From NCBI RefSeq assembly GCF_009908295.1, contig NZ_JAAALO010000003.1, forward strand, positions 930,001-994,000: 64,000 nucleotides of DNA, given 5' to 3'. This document shows, piece after piece, positions 16,730-24,876 of this stretch; within the stretch, counting starts at the first letter, position 1; every line of letters starts with the position of its first letter. The notes below the pieces were generated by a model. It ran no database searches and was not told the DNA's origin. It was given only the letters and a program-made list of their open reading frames with translations. Source of the DNA: Micromonospora rubida. GTDB taxonomy: Bacteria > Actinomycetota > Actinomycetes > Mycobacteriales > Micromonosporaceae. The position numbers were made by a program, and so were the translations under genes.

Positions 16730-17104
16730 TCGACCCAGACGTCTTGTCTTGAACGTTGAACGTTTGTACTGTCACCGTCGCACCAGCATTAGGGGACAAC
16801 CCGCCGAGAGCAGAGCAGGGAAAAGGCTACTCCGTCGCTCTAACAGCTGAGAAAAGGTCGTCCGGCAGGTCTGGACACTCAGGGTAACAACGACGCTGGT
16901 TCGGTCGGACCGCGAAGGATCGGACAGGGGCGGGGTCGCGCCGAGAAACTGAATGAGCGTTTCCCAGTAACGGTTCGTTGCGGTGCGTGACCATCGGGGT
17001 GTGGTCTGGGGGTGACTCGCCGAAGGGGTTGCGTTGCAGCGGAAAGACGCAGCACCCCGGTATGAAGGTGGTCCTACCACAGATCAACTTCATAGGGGTC
17101 CTGC
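16730..17104. other. Non-coding, AT-richer stretch in the acquired island
   Basis: No gene is supported here. It holds the tandem AACGTTGAACGTT near 16755 and, just before the transposase fragment, the interrupted inverted repeat TATGAAG (17061) / CTTCATA (17087) enclosing GTGGT-cct-ACCAC. The latter could be part of an IS end. Confidence 0.4.
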
Positions 17105-17431
17105 GTGACAACGAGTGTCGCATACACCGCGCTGCTGACTGTGCGCGAGGAGACCGTGCTGTTCACCTCTGGCCTCCTTGAGGCTGAACGTCGACGGCGG
17201 GGCACCCGGACCGGGCGACGGTCGCTGGGCTGCTTCAAGCAGGCCGTTCTGCTCCTGCGCTGGTTCTTGGACGCCACCCGCTTGACGCAGTTGGCCGGTG
17301 ACAACAACATCGGTCTGTCGACCGCCTACCGGTATCTGCACGAGGGCATCACCGTCCTCGCCGCCCGCCAGCCCGCCCTGCACTCGGCGCTGCTGGCGGC
17401 GAAGATGACGGAGGCGGGGTGCGGGGAATGA
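17105..17431 (+). pseudogene. Truncated IS5-type transposase (N-terminal part)
   Basis: A 108-codon frame with the helix-turn-helix N-terminal region of an IS5-group DDE transposase (RRSLGCFKQAVLLLRWFLD, LSTAYRYLHEGITVLAARQP). Full-length relatives have about 260 residues and continue with the DDE domain; here the reading stops after TEAGCGE. The stop codon lies inside the 20-bp stem of the gluD terminator, so the transposase was cut exactly at that hairpin. No terminal repeats or second half were found nearby. It is a non-functional IS remnant. Confidence 0.8.
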
Positions 17432-17454
17432 GAACATTCCCCGCACCCCGCCTC
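17411..17454 (-). terminator. Terminator of the gluABCD operon
   Basis: GAGGCGGGGTGCGGGGAATG (17411-17430), loop AGAA, then the exact reverse complement (17435-17454): a perfect 20-bp stem 26 bp downstream of gluD. The stem also supplies the stop codon of the truncated transposase on the other strand. Confidence 0.8.
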
Positions 17455-17479
17455 GTCGTGCAGGTCCACCGCGTCGTGG

Positions 17480-18361
17480 TCAGCCCTGTGGCTCGCCGAC
17501 GGTGCCTCCGTCGGCCGGGGTCGAATCCCGGACGTTCTGCTTCGGGGCCCGGTACGCCCGACGGCTGCTGCGTCGGTCGAGCCAGCCCGCCAGCATGGTT
17601 ATCAGAGAGTTGATCAGGATGTAGATCGCGGCAACGACGATCGCCGCCGCCACCACGTTGCCGTAGTTGGCCGATAGGTCGTTGACCCCGCGCTGGAGTA
17701 GTTCGGGGAAGGCCACGATGTAGCCGAGCGCGGTGTCTTTGAGCAGCACGACCAACTGGCTGACGATCACCGGCAGCATCGCCCGGGCGGCCTGCGGCAC
17801 CAGGATGAGCTGCATGACCTGGCTCTTGCGCATGCCCACGGCGTAGGCGGCCTCGGACTGGCCCGTCGGGATCGACCGGACGCCGGCGCGGAACGCCTCG
17901 GCGAGCACCGATCCGTTGTAGAGGGTGAGGCCCACGACCACGGACCAGAACGCCGAGACGGGGCCCTGAATGAGGAACGGCACACCGTAGAAGATGAAGA
18001 AGATCATCAGCAGCAGCGGCACGGCCCGGAAGAACTCCACTACGATGCCAGACGGCACCCGGATCCACCAGCGTTCGGAGAGTCGCCCGACCGCGAAGAG
18101 GATGCCGAAGGCGAGCGACAGGAGCATCCCGGTGGCTGCGGCGAGGAGGGTCTGCCGTAGGCCGGGGATGATGAACTGGGTCCAGGTGTCCGGCTCGGTG
18201 AACGGCTGCCAGAGCTGACCTTCCCACTGACCGGCCTCGTCGAACTTGCGGTAGACCCACCAGAGCAGAACGACGAGGCCGACGCCGAAGGCGACGCTGA
18301 GCACCGCGTTGCGGGAGCGGGCGCGCGGTCCCGGGTGGTCGTACAGAACCGTGCTGCTCAT
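17480..18361 (-). CDS. gluD: Glutamate ABC transporter permease GluD
   Basis: A 293-residue integral membrane permease of the HisM/GlnP type, one of two forming the channel for glutamate uptake. The EAA loop reads GQSEAAYAVGMRKSQVMQLI-L-VPQA and contacts the ATPase GluA. There are about five membrane helices, the first at 22-40, after a cytoplasmic N-terminus longer than in GluC. Its start overlaps the gluC stop by one base. It is the last gene of the gluABCD operon and is followed by a 20-bp terminator hairpin. Confidence 0.92.
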   Translation of the reverse strand: MSSTVLYDHPGPRARSRNAVLSVAFGVGLVVLLWWVYRKFDEAGQWEGQLWQPFTEPDTWTQFIIPGLRQTLLAAATGMLLSLAFGILFAVGRLSERWWIRVPSGIVVEFFRAVPLLLMIFFIFYGVPFLIQGPVSAFWSVVVGLTLYNGSVLAEAFRAGVRSIPTGQSEAAYAVGMRKSQVMQLILVPQAARAMLPVIVSQLVVLLKDTALGYIVAFPELLQRGVNDLSANYGNVVAAAIVVAAIYILINSLITMLAGWLDRRSSRRAYRAPKQNVRDSTPADGGTVGEPQG

Positions 18362-19035
18362 CAGCGCTTCACCGCCAGTCGGTTGGCCAGCCAGCCGAAG
18401 AAGTAGCCGGTGGGGATCAGGAGCGCGGCGAAGGTGCCGGCGAACACCAGGAAGATCGGGATGACCGCGTCACCGTTGCTGTTGATCAGGTCCTTCATCA
18501 CGCTCGAAGCTTCGATGAGGCCGATGGTGCCGACGATCGTCGCGTTCTTGCAAAGCGCGATGAGCACGCTGCCCAGCGGCGCCACCACCGCCCGCCCGGC
18601 CTGGGGCAGGATCACGATCCGCAGCGTCTGGAAGAACGTCAGCCCGACGGCCCGGGCCGCCTCCGCCTGGCCGGCGGGGACGGTGTTGATCCCGGAGCGC
18701 ACCGCCTCGCAGACGAACGCGGCCGTGTAGACCGACAGGCCGACAACCCCCAGCCAGTAGTTGTTTAGGTTCAGGTCGTCGGAGAGGCTGAGCCCTAGCG
18801 TGGAGAAGAGGCCGAAATAGCAGAAGAAGATGATCAGTGTCAGCGGGGTGTTGCGGAAGATGTTGACCCAAGCGGTGCCCAGGCCGCGCAGCACCGGTAC
18901 GGGTGAGACCCGGAACGCGGCGAGCAGCACGCCCAGCACCAGCGCGAAGAACGTCGACGCGCCGGTCAGCTTGAGGATCCACAGGAAGCCCGACACGTAC
19001 GCGTCGAGGTTGGTCTGATCAGCGAACACGTGCAT
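18361..19035 (-). CDS. gluC: Glutamate ABC transporter permease GluC
   Basis: A 224-residue permease with five membrane helices and the EAA motif AGQAEAARAVGLTFFQTLRI followed by VILPQAGR. With GluD it forms the membrane channel for glutamate. The order GluA-B-C-D on the minus strand matches corynebacterial gluABCD. It starts 78 bp after gluB, and a strong hairpin lies in that gap, which probably makes binding protein and permease levels differ. Confidence 0.93.
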   Translation of the reverse strand: MHVFADQTNLDAYVSGFLWILKLTGASTFFALVLGVLLAAFRVSPVPVLRGLGTAWVNIFRNTPLTLIIFFCYFGLFSTLGLSLSDDLNLNNYWLGVVGLSVYTAAFVCEAVRSGINTVPAGQAEAARAVGLTFFQTLRIVILPQAGRAVVAPLGSVLIALCKNATIVGTIGLIEASSVMKDLINSNGDAVIPIFLVFAGTFAALLIPTGYFFGWLANRLAVKR

Positions 19036-19072
19036 TCGTCGACTCCCGGGGCAGGTCGTCCGCGTCGTGACG

Positions 19073-19109
19073 GTCTGGGGTCGGCACCACGAGGGTGCCG
19101 GCCCCAGAC
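19073..19109 (-). promoter_or_regulatory. gluB-gluC intercistronic hairpin
   Basis: GTCTGGGGTCGGCACC (19073-19088) pairs with GGTGCCGGCCCCAGAC (19094-19109) at 15 of 16 positions plus a G-T wobble, loop ACGAG. It starts just after the gluB stop. Such hairpins in ABC operons act as partial terminators or RNA stabilisers that favour expression of the binding protein. Confidence 0.65.
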
Positions 19110-19113
19110 TCCG

Positions 19114-19974
19114 TCAGACGCTGCCGCAGTTGGTCAGCTTGGTGGTGTCCAGCTCGGGCGCGGCCTTGCCGCTCTTGCCCAGCGTCGAGTCCCAGGCGGC
19201 CTTGTACGAGCCGTCCGAGGCGGCGGCCTTGAGGATCTCGTTGACCTTCTCGCAGCCGTCCTTGTCGTCCTTCTTCAGGCCAATTCCGTAGGGCTCGCTG
19301 GAGAAGGGCTTGCCGACCACCTTGAACTTGCCGGCGTACTGGTCCTGCGCGGCGTAGCCGGCCAGGATGATGTCGTCGGTCGTCACCGCGTCCACCTTGC
19401 GGTTCTCCAGCAGCGGCAGGCACTTCGAGTACGAGTCGAACTGCTGGAGTTTGGCCTTCGGGTGCTCGGTCTGGATCCGCTTGGCCGGGGTCGAGCCGGT
19501 CACCGAGCAGACCGTCTTGCCGTCCAGCCCTTCCGGCCCGACGAGCGTGGAGTCCGCGTTGACCAGCAGGTCCTGCCCGGCGATGAAGTACGGCCCGGCG
19601 AAGCTGATCTTCTGCTTGCGTTCGTCGTTGATCGTGTACGTTGCCACGACCAGGTCCACGGTGCCCTGCTGGATGAAGGGCTCGCGGTTGGCGGAGACGG
19701 TGGTCTTCCACTCGATGCTGCCGGCCTCGACGCCCAGGCCCTTCGCGATAATCTTGGCGATCTCGACGTCGAAGCCCTCGTACGTGCTGCCGGTCTGCAG
19801 GCCCAGGCCGGGCTGGTCCGCCTTGACGCCGATTACCAGCTTCTTCTGGTTCTGCGCCTTGCCGATGAGGCCCTTGCTGCCCGAACCGCCGGACTCGCCG
19901 TCGCCACCGCAGGCGGCCAGGCCGAGCGCCAGGGTGGCCGCTGCGGCGACTGCCGCCACGCGCTTCATACGCAT
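19114..19974 (-). CDS. gluB: Glutamate-binding lipoprotein GluB
   Basis: A 286-residue extracellular solute-binding protein (SBP_bac_3). A lipobox LGLAAC places the lipidated Cys at position 21, followed by a Gly/Ser linker. The fold shows FDVEIAKIIAKGLG and the C-terminal DGSYKAAWDSTLGKSG. It captures glutamate outside the cell and delivers it to GluCD. It is second in the operon, 57 bp after gluA. An alternative Met at residue 3 is possible. Confidence 0.93.
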   Translation of the reverse strand: MRMKRVAAVAAAATLALGLAACGGDGESGGSGSKGLIGKAQNQKKLVIGVKADQPGLGLQTGSTYEGFDVEIAKIIAKGLGVEAGSIEWKTTVSANREPFIQQGTVDLVVATYTINDERKQKISFAGPYFIAGQDLLVNADSTLVGPEGLDGKTVCSVTGSTPAKRIQTEHPKAKLQQFDSYSKCLPLLENRKVDAVTTDDIILAGYAAQDQYAGKFKVVGKPFSSEPYGIGLKKDDKDGCEKVNEILKAAASDGSYKAAWDSTLGKSGKAAPELDTTKLTNCGSV

Positions 19975-20031
19975 ACTGATCTCCTTCTACGTCGGAACCC
20001 ACCAGGGGTGGCGCGCTCCAGGTACGGACGC

Positions 20032-20787
20032 CTAGTGCGTGAGGATCTTGGAGAGGAAGTCCCTGGCCCGCTCGCTGCGCGGGTTGGCGAAGAACTCGGC
20101 CGGGGGAGCGTCCTCGACGAGCTGGCCGTCGGCCATGAAGATGACCCGGTTGGCCGCGTGCCGGGCGAAGCCCATCTCGTGGGTGACCACGACCATGGTC
20201 ATGCCCTCGCGGGCCAGCGAGGTCATGACGTCCAGCACCTCGCCCACCATCTCCGGGTCCAGCGCGCTGGTCGGCTCGTCGAAGAGCATCGCCTTGGGCT
20301 GCATGGCCAGCGCGCGGGCGATCGCCACCCGCTGCTGCTGGCCGCCGGAGAGCTGGGCGGGGAACTTGTCGGCCTGGTTGGCGATACCCACCCGGTCCAA
20401 CAGGGCCAGCCCGCGTTCGCGCGCGCTCGCAGCCTTCTCCTTGCGGACCTTGACGGGCCCCAGGGTGACGTTCTCCAGGATGGTCTTGTGCGCGAAGAGG
20501 TTGAACGACTGGAAGACCATGCCGACCTCGCTGCGCAGCTTCGCCAGCGCCTTCCCCTCGGCCGGCAACGGCTGGCCGTCGAAGGTGATGCTGCCGGAGC
20601 TGATCGGCTCCAGCCGGTTGATCGTGCGGCAGAGGGTCGACTTCCCGGAGCCGGACGGGCCGATCACCACGACCACCTCGCCCTTGTCGACGGCGAGCGA
20701 GACGTCGTCCAGCACGTGCAGCGGCCCGAACCACTTGTTGACCGAGTCCAGCACGATGAGCGGTTCGCCCGTCGTCACGTCGTCCAC
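20032..20787 (-). CDS. gluA: Glutamate ABC transporter ATPase GluA
   Basis: A 251-residue ABC ATPase of the polar amino acid class. Walker A is GPSGSGKST at 43-51, the signature is [15 protein letters not shown], Walker B with the catalytic Glu is [14 protein letters not shown], and the switch His is in [11 protein letters not shown]. It powers glutamate import through GluCD. First gene of the operon, read from a GTG. It is divergent from selD; no clear promoter was resolved in the 196-bp gap. Confidence 0.94.
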   Translation of the reverse strand: MDDVTTGEPLIVLDSVNKWFGPLHVLDDVSLAVDKGEVVVVIGPSGSGKSTLCRTINRLEPISSGSITFDGQPLPAEGKALAKLRSEVGMVFQSFNLFAHKTILENVTLGPVKVRKEKAASARERGLALLDRVGIANQADKFPAQLSGGQQQRVAIARALAMQPKAMLFDEPTSALDPEMVGEVLDVMTSLAREGMTMVVVTHEMGFARHAANRVIFMADGQLVEDAPPAEFFANPRSERARDFLSKILTH

Positions 20788-20983
20788 CGTCCCTGTCGTC
20801 GTGTACGCCAGGGAGTCGGATGACCCCCGGTTTTGGCAACTTTAGGCGGGCCGACATGGCGGAACGCAACTCATCTGGTCACGGTGCGGTAACACCGGTA
20901 ACGATCCGCTCCAGGAGTCCGAATTATGGAGCCGGACGGCCGGTGGGGTGGCGAGGGCCATCCCCTTCCGAGACCATGGGGGG

Positions 20984-21973
20984 ATGACCGAACCGGTGCG
21001 TCTGACCGAGTACGCCCGCGGTGGCGGGTGCGCCTGCAAGATCCCGCCCGGCGAGCTGGAGGTGCTGGTCGCCGGCCTTGGTCCGGCCAGCGGCACGGCC
21101 GAGCTGCTGGTCGGTCTCGACCACGGCGACGACGCCGCGGTGGTCCGCCTCGACGAGCGGACCGGCCTGGTCAGCACCGCTGACTTCTTCACCCCGGTCG
21201 TCGACGACGCGTACGACTGGGGGCGGATCGCCGCCGCGAACGCGCTCTCCGACGTGTACGCCATGGGCGGCACCCCCCTCGTCGGGCTCAACCTGCTCTG
21301 CTGGCCCCGCGAGAAGCTCCCGCTGGAGCTGGCCCGGGAGGTGCTGCGCGGCGGCCAGGACGTGGCCCGCGAGGCCGGCTGCCACCTCTCCGGCGGGCAC
21401 AGCGTCGACGACGACGGCCCGAAGTACGGCCTCGCGGTCACCGGGGTGGTCCGGCCGGAGGAGCTGATCACACTGGACGCCGGCCGGGCCGGGCTGCCGT
21501 TGTCGCTGACCAAGCCGCTCGGCGTGGGGGTGCTCAACACCCGGCACAAGGCCACGGGGGAGTGGTTCGCCGAGGCGGTCGCCTCGATGGCGGCGCTGAA
21601 CCGGGACGCCGCCCGCGCGGCGGTCGCCGCCGGGGTCCGCTGCGGCACCGACGTGACCGGCTTCGGGCTGCTCGGGCACGCCTCGAAGCTGGCCCGGGCC
21701 AGCCGGCTGACGGTGGCGATCGACGCGGCCCGGGTGCCCTACCTGCCCGGCGCGCGGGACGCGGTCCGCGACGGGTACGTCAGCGGCGGCACCCGCCGCA
21801 ACCTGGACTGGGTCGCCCCGTGGACGGACTTCGGCGCCGCCGGCGAGGCGGAGCGGCTGCTGCTGGCCGACGCCCAGACCTCGGGCGGGCTGCTGGTCGC
21901 CGGCGAGCTGCCGGGGGCCACGGTGATCGGTGAGCTGCTGCCGCGCGGCGAGCAACTCGTCGTGCTGCGCTGA
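20984..21973 (+). CDS. selD: Selenide, water dikinase SelD
   Basis: SelD makes selenophosphate from selenide and ATP for selenocysteine or selenouridine synthesis. This 329-residue protein has the catalytic loop GGGCACKIPPGEL with Cys16 and Lys19 (Cys version, not selenocysteine), the ATP-site aspartates in LDHGDDAAV, LVSTADFFTPVVDD and NALSDVYAMGGTP, plus HLSGGHSVDD. The ATG lies in GGGGGGATG after a purine-rich stretch. No selA, selB, tRNA-Sec or selenouridine synthase gene lies in this window, so its acceptor pathway must be encoded elsewhere. A small GTCGGG/CCCGAC hairpin follows at 22024-22042. Confidence 0.93.
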   Translation: MTEPVRLTEYARGGGCACKIPPGELEVLVAGLGPASGTAELLVGLDHGDDAAVVRLDERTGLVSTADFFTPVVDDAYDWGRIAAANALSDVYAMGGTPLVGLNLLCWPREKLPLELAREVLRGGQDVAREAGCHLSGGHSVDDDGPKYGLAVTGVVRPEELITLDAGRAGLPLSLTKPLGVGVLNTRHKATGEWFAEAVASMAALNRDAARAAVAAGVRCGTDVTGFGLLGHASKLARASRLTVAIDAARVPYLPGARDAVRDGYVSGGTRRNLDWVAPWTDFGAAGEAERLLLADAQTSGGLLVAGELPGATVIGELLPRGEQLVVLR

Positions 21974-22205
21974 ACCGGGCCGTGGCACCGAGCCGACCCG
22001 TGCGGGCGGGTGTCGGGGCGCCGGTCGGGCACAATACCCGACAAACTGTCATCTTTCTGTCACTCCCCGCAACGGCAGGTCAGGAAATTTTGCCCGGAAT
22101 GGTCACAGACCGGTAACTTGCGCCCGACTGAGGTCATATGCACCCCACCATCGTCATTAAGGCCCGATCCGGAGGCCGGTGGGACGAACGCAGCGAGGAG
22201 GCGGC

Positions 22206-22685
22206 ATGACCGAGCTGTGGAACTGGAGAATCGACGGGGTAGCCCCGGTGGAGGTCTACCCGGCGCTGGCCGAGGCCCTGGGGCGGGTGGTGATGCCGCT
22301 CGCGGTGGCCGACCCCGCCCGGCTGCCCACGTACGCGGTGATCTGCGACGTCTGGCAGGCACCGGGGGAGTTCGGCACGATCGTGGACTGTTACGGGGTG
22401 CCCGAGAGCCTGCCCGAGCTGCCCGGCATCGCCGCGCTGGCCCGGCTGCTCGGCCGGAACTGCCTGCTGCGCGACGACACCCTCGACGCCGGCCGGCACC
22501 TGCTGGTCGCGCCCGACGGCACGATCCGCCCGGTGCACTTCGACGTCGCCGAGACCGACGACGGCGAGGTGCTGGGCAACCAGCGTCTCTGCACGCTGGC
22601 CCACCCCGGCTGCCGGGGCTGGTCCCGGTGCCACCGCTCCAGGTGGGCCCCGGACTCGGTCGTCCCGGCCCGGGCCGCCGCCTGA
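22206..22685 (+). CDS. Conserved hypothetical protein
   Basis: A 159-residue soluble protein without signal peptide or membrane helix, beginning [20 protein letters not shown]. It has a mixed alpha/beta pattern and a C-terminal Cys/Arg/Trp-rich block ([19 protein letters not shown]) that might bind metal. No family recognised. The ATG follows GCGAGGAGGCGGC, an excellent ribosome site. The 230-bp upstream region is moderately AT-rich and may hold its promoter. A copy of the dispersed palindrome follows 24 bp after the stop. Confidence 0.6.
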   Translation: MTELWNWRIDGVAPVEVYPALAEALGRVVMPLAVADPARLPTYAVICDVWQAPGEFGTIVDCYGVPESLPELPGIAALARLLGRNCLLRDDTLDAGRHLLVAPDGTIRPVHFDVAETDDGEVLGNQRLCTLAHPGCRGWSRCHRSRWAPDSVVPARAAA

Positions 22686-22708
22686 CCCCACCCCCCACCC
22701 CGCCCCTA

Positions 22709-22774
22709 CGCGCACTTTCACGGAATGTGTGGCCATGGCGTGCGCCGACACCACGCATTCCGTGAAAGTGCGCG
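22709..22774. repeat. Dispersed palindromic element, copy 2
   Basis: The left arm CGCGCACTTTCACGGAATGT plus GTGG (22709-22732) pairs with 22751-22774 at 23 of 24 positions plus one G-T wobble. Compared with copies 3 and 4, both arms carry ATG(T/C) in place of AAGA, a compensatory change that keeps the stem. It lies between convergent genes (the conserved hypothetical gene and the DUF2277 gene). Confidence 0.8.
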
Positions 22775-22809
22775 CACCGGAATGCCGGGGAACACGCGGC
22801 CCGGCCGGG

Positions 22810-23043
22810 TCAGCCCTGGGCGGGCGGGTGCTGGCTCGCGCCGCGGACCACCAGTTGGTCCAGCAGGGTGGCGGTGGCCTCGGCGACGGCGGCCACCGCC
22901 GCGTCGAACGCCGCCGCGTTGTGCGCGGCCGGTGCCCGGAACCCGGAGATCTTCCGGACGTACTGCAACGCCGCCGCCTCGACGTCGGCCCGGGTCACCT
23001 CCGGCACGTACGGCTCACGCAAGGTCTTGATGCTTCGGCACAC
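22810..23043 (-). CDS. DUF2277 family protein
   Basis: A 77-residue protein starting [20 protein letters not shown] and continuing [13 protein letters not shown], the conserved DUF2277 pattern with an N-terminal Cys-Arg and a K-x-L-R box. Function unknown. The GTG start is preceded by GAACGAGGAGGAGCC, a strong ribosome site. It is divergent from miaB, with 51 bp between starts, so the two promoters overlap. Confidence 0.88.
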   Translation of the reverse strand: MCRSIKTLREPYVPEVTRADVEAAALQYVRKISGFRAPAAHNAAAFDAAVAAVAEATATLLDQLVVRGASQHPPAQG

Positions 23044-23094
23044 GGCTCCTCCTCGTTCGAGTTGATCGGCTCGCCCGGATACGCTGTCCGGGTC

Positions 23095-24666
23095 ATGACT
23101 ACCGCAGCCGTGGGCAGCCCGCGCACCTACCAGGTCCGCACGTACGGCTGCCAGATGAACGTGCACGACTCCGAGCGCATCTCCGGCCTGCTGGAACAGG
23201 CCGGCTACCTGCGCGCCGCCGAGGCCGACGACAACCCCGACGTGGTGGTGTTCAACACCTGCGCCGTCCGGGAGAACGCCGACAACCGGCTCTACGGCAA
23301 CCTGGGTCACCTGCGCCCCGTGAAGGACAGGCATCCCGGGATGCAGATCGCCGTCGGCGGCTGCCTCGCCCAGAAGGACCGGAGCGACATCGTCCGCAGG
23401 GCCCCCTGGGTGGACGTGGTGTTCGGCACGCACAACATCGGCTCGCTGCCGGTGCTGCTGGAGCGGGCCCGGCACAACGCCGCCGCCGAGGTGGAGATCC
23501 TCGAATCCCTCGACGTCTTTCCCTCGACGCTGCCGACGCGGCGCGAGTCGACGTACGCCGGCTGGGTGTCGATCTCGGTGGGCTGCAACAACACGTGCAC
23601 GTTCTGCATCGTGCCCTCCCTGCGCGGCAAGGAGAAGGACCGCCGCCCCGGCGACATCCTCTCCGAGGTCCGCGCCCTGGTCGACGAGGGTGTGCTGGAG
23701 GTGACCCTGCTCGGGCAGAACGTCAACTCCTACGGCGTCGAGTTCGGCGACCGGTACGCGTTCGGCAAGCTGCTGCGGGCCTGCGGGGACATCGACGGGC
23801 TGGAGCGGGTCCGGTTCACCAGCCCGCACCCGAAGGACTTCACCGACGACGTGATCGCCGCGATGGCCGAGACCCCGAACGTCTGCCCCTCGCTGCACAT
23901 GCCGTTGCAGTCCGGCTCGGACGACGTGCTGAAGGCGATGCGCCGGTCGTACCGGTCGGAGAAGTACCTGGGGATCATCTCCAAGGTCCGGGCGGCGATG
24001 CCGGACGCGGCGATCACCACCGACATCATCGTCGGCTTCCCCGGCGAGACCGAGGCGGACTTCCAGCACACCCTGGACGTGGTCCGCGAGGCCCGGTTCT
24101 CCTCGGCGTTCACCTTCCAGTACTCCAAGCGCCCCGGCACCCCGGCCGCGACGATGGACGGTCAGCTCCCCAAGCAGGTGGTCCAGGAGCGGTACGAGCG
24201 GCTGATCGCCACGGTCGAGGAAATCACCTGGGCGGAGAACAAGCGGCTGGTCGGCGAGACCCTCGAGGTGCTGGTCGCCGTCGGCGAGGGCCGCAAGGAC
24301 GAGCGCACCGGCCGGATGTCCGGCCGGGCCCGCGACGGCCGCCTCGTGCACTTCGCGACGGGCGTGGCCGGAGCGAACGGCCAACTCGGCGCGACGGGCT
24401 CGGTCGGGGCGAACGGCCAGCCCGGCGACGCGGGGGCCCCCGCCGGGCGGATCCGTCCCGGGGACGTCGTGCACACCACGGTCACGTACGCCGCCCCGCA
24501 CCACCTCAACGCAGACGGCGAGCCGCTGTCGCACCGCCGCACCCGGGCCGGCGACGCCGCCGAGGCGGGTCGCTCCCCGCGTACCCCCGGGGTGTTGCTC
24601 GGCCTGCCCACGATCGGGGCGCCGGCCGCGGCCCCCGCGCCGACGACCGGCTGCGCCGCCCACTGA
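23095..24666 (+). CDS. miaB: tRNA-2-methylthio-N6-dimethylallyladenosine synthase MiaB
   Basis: A radical-SAM methylthiotransferase that converts i6A37 to ms2i6A37 in tRNA. The N-terminal UPF0004 domain holds the first three cluster cysteines ([26 protein letters not shown]). The radical-SAM triad is GCNNTCTFC near residue 165, and a C-terminal TRAM region follows. At 523 residues it is about 50 longer than usual: an insertion after HFATGVAG is a Gly/Ala/Asn-rich collagen-like repeat ([21 protein letters not shown]), and the tail is Ala/Pro-rich. MiaA, which makes its substrate, is 2.3 kb downstream. A 13-bp terminator stem follows. Confidence 0.96.
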   Translation: MTTAAVGSPRTYQVRTYGCQMNVHDSERISGLLEQAGYLRAAEADDNPDVVVFNTCAVRENADNRLYGNLGHLRPVKDRHPGMQIAVGGCLAQKDRSDIVRRAPWVDVVFGTHNIGSLPVLLERARHNAAAEVEILESLDVFPSTLPTRRESTYAGWVSISVGCNNTCTFCIVPSLRGKEKDRRPGDILSEVRALVDEGVLEVTLLGQNVNSYGVEFGDRYAFGKLLRACGDIDGLERVRFTSPHPKDFTDDVIAAMAETPNVCPSLHMPLQSGSDDVLKAMRRSYRSEKYLGIISKVRAAMPDAAITTDIIVGFPGETEADFQHTLDVVREARFSSAFTFQYSKRPGTPAATMDGQLPKQVVQERYERLIATVEEITWAENKRLVGETLEVLVAVGEGRKDERTGRMSGRARDGRLVHFATGVAGANGQLGATGSVGANGQPGDAGAPAGRIRPGDVVHTTVTYAAPHHLNADGEPLSHRRTRAGDAAEAGRSPRTPGVLLGLPTIGAPAAAPAPTTGCAAH

Positions 24667-24671
24667 CGCGA

Positions 24672-24700
24672 TCGGGGCCCGCCGCACCGGCGGGCCCCGA
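24672..24700 (+). terminator. miaB terminator
   Basis: TCGGGGCCCGCCG / CGGCGGGCCCCGA, a perfect 13-bp stem with a CAC loop, begins 6 bp after the miaB stop. There is no T-run, as is usual in this GC-rich background. Confidence 0.75.
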
Positions 24701-24734
24701 CCAGCCCACCCCACCCACCCCACCCCGGCACCCA

Positions 24735-24796
24735 CGCAGTTTCTCGGAAAGAGTGGCCTGCGGCGCTGGCGAGGCCACTCTTTCTCTGAATTTGCG
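24735..24796. repeat. Dispersed palindromic element, copy 3
   Basis: CGCAGTTTCTCGGAAAGAGT plus GGCCT (24735-24759) and AGGCCACTCTTTCTCTGAAT plus TTGCG (24772-24796) pair at 20 of 25 positions; the inner 13 bp are perfect. It lies between the miaB terminator and the terminator of the convergent DUF349 gene, so it is not needed for termination of either. Confidence 0.8.
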
Positions 24797-24825
24797 GGGA
24801 TCCGCGGGTGGGGGCGTGGGACGGC

Positions 24826-24863
24826 GGAAGCCCCCGGTGCCGCGAGGGCGGCCGGGGGCTTCC
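24826..24863 (-). terminator. Terminator of the DUF349 gene
   Basis: GGAAGCCCCCGG (24826-24837) and CCGGGGGCTTCC (24852-24863) form a perfect 12-bp stem 13 bp downstream of the DUF349 stop on the minus strand. Confidence 0.75.
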
Positions 24864-24876
24864 GGGGGCAGGTTGG

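Noticed and set aside
16772..17080. Minus-strand 102-codon frame in the AT-richer island
   Set aside because: No ribosome site, no domain and no consistent codon bias; taken as chance in a non-coding stretch.
17517..17535. GGTCGAATCCCGGA resembling a tRNA T-arm
   Set aside because: It lies within the gluD coding sequence and has no cloverleaf partners.
21974..22205. tRNA-Sec gene next to selD
   Set aside because: The intergenic bases do not form a long acceptor/extra-arm structure or a UCA anticodon arm.
22810..24735. 641-codon minus-strand frame across miaB
   Set aside because: Only its last 77 codons (the DUF2277 gene with its own ribosome site) are real; the rest is a shadow of miaB.
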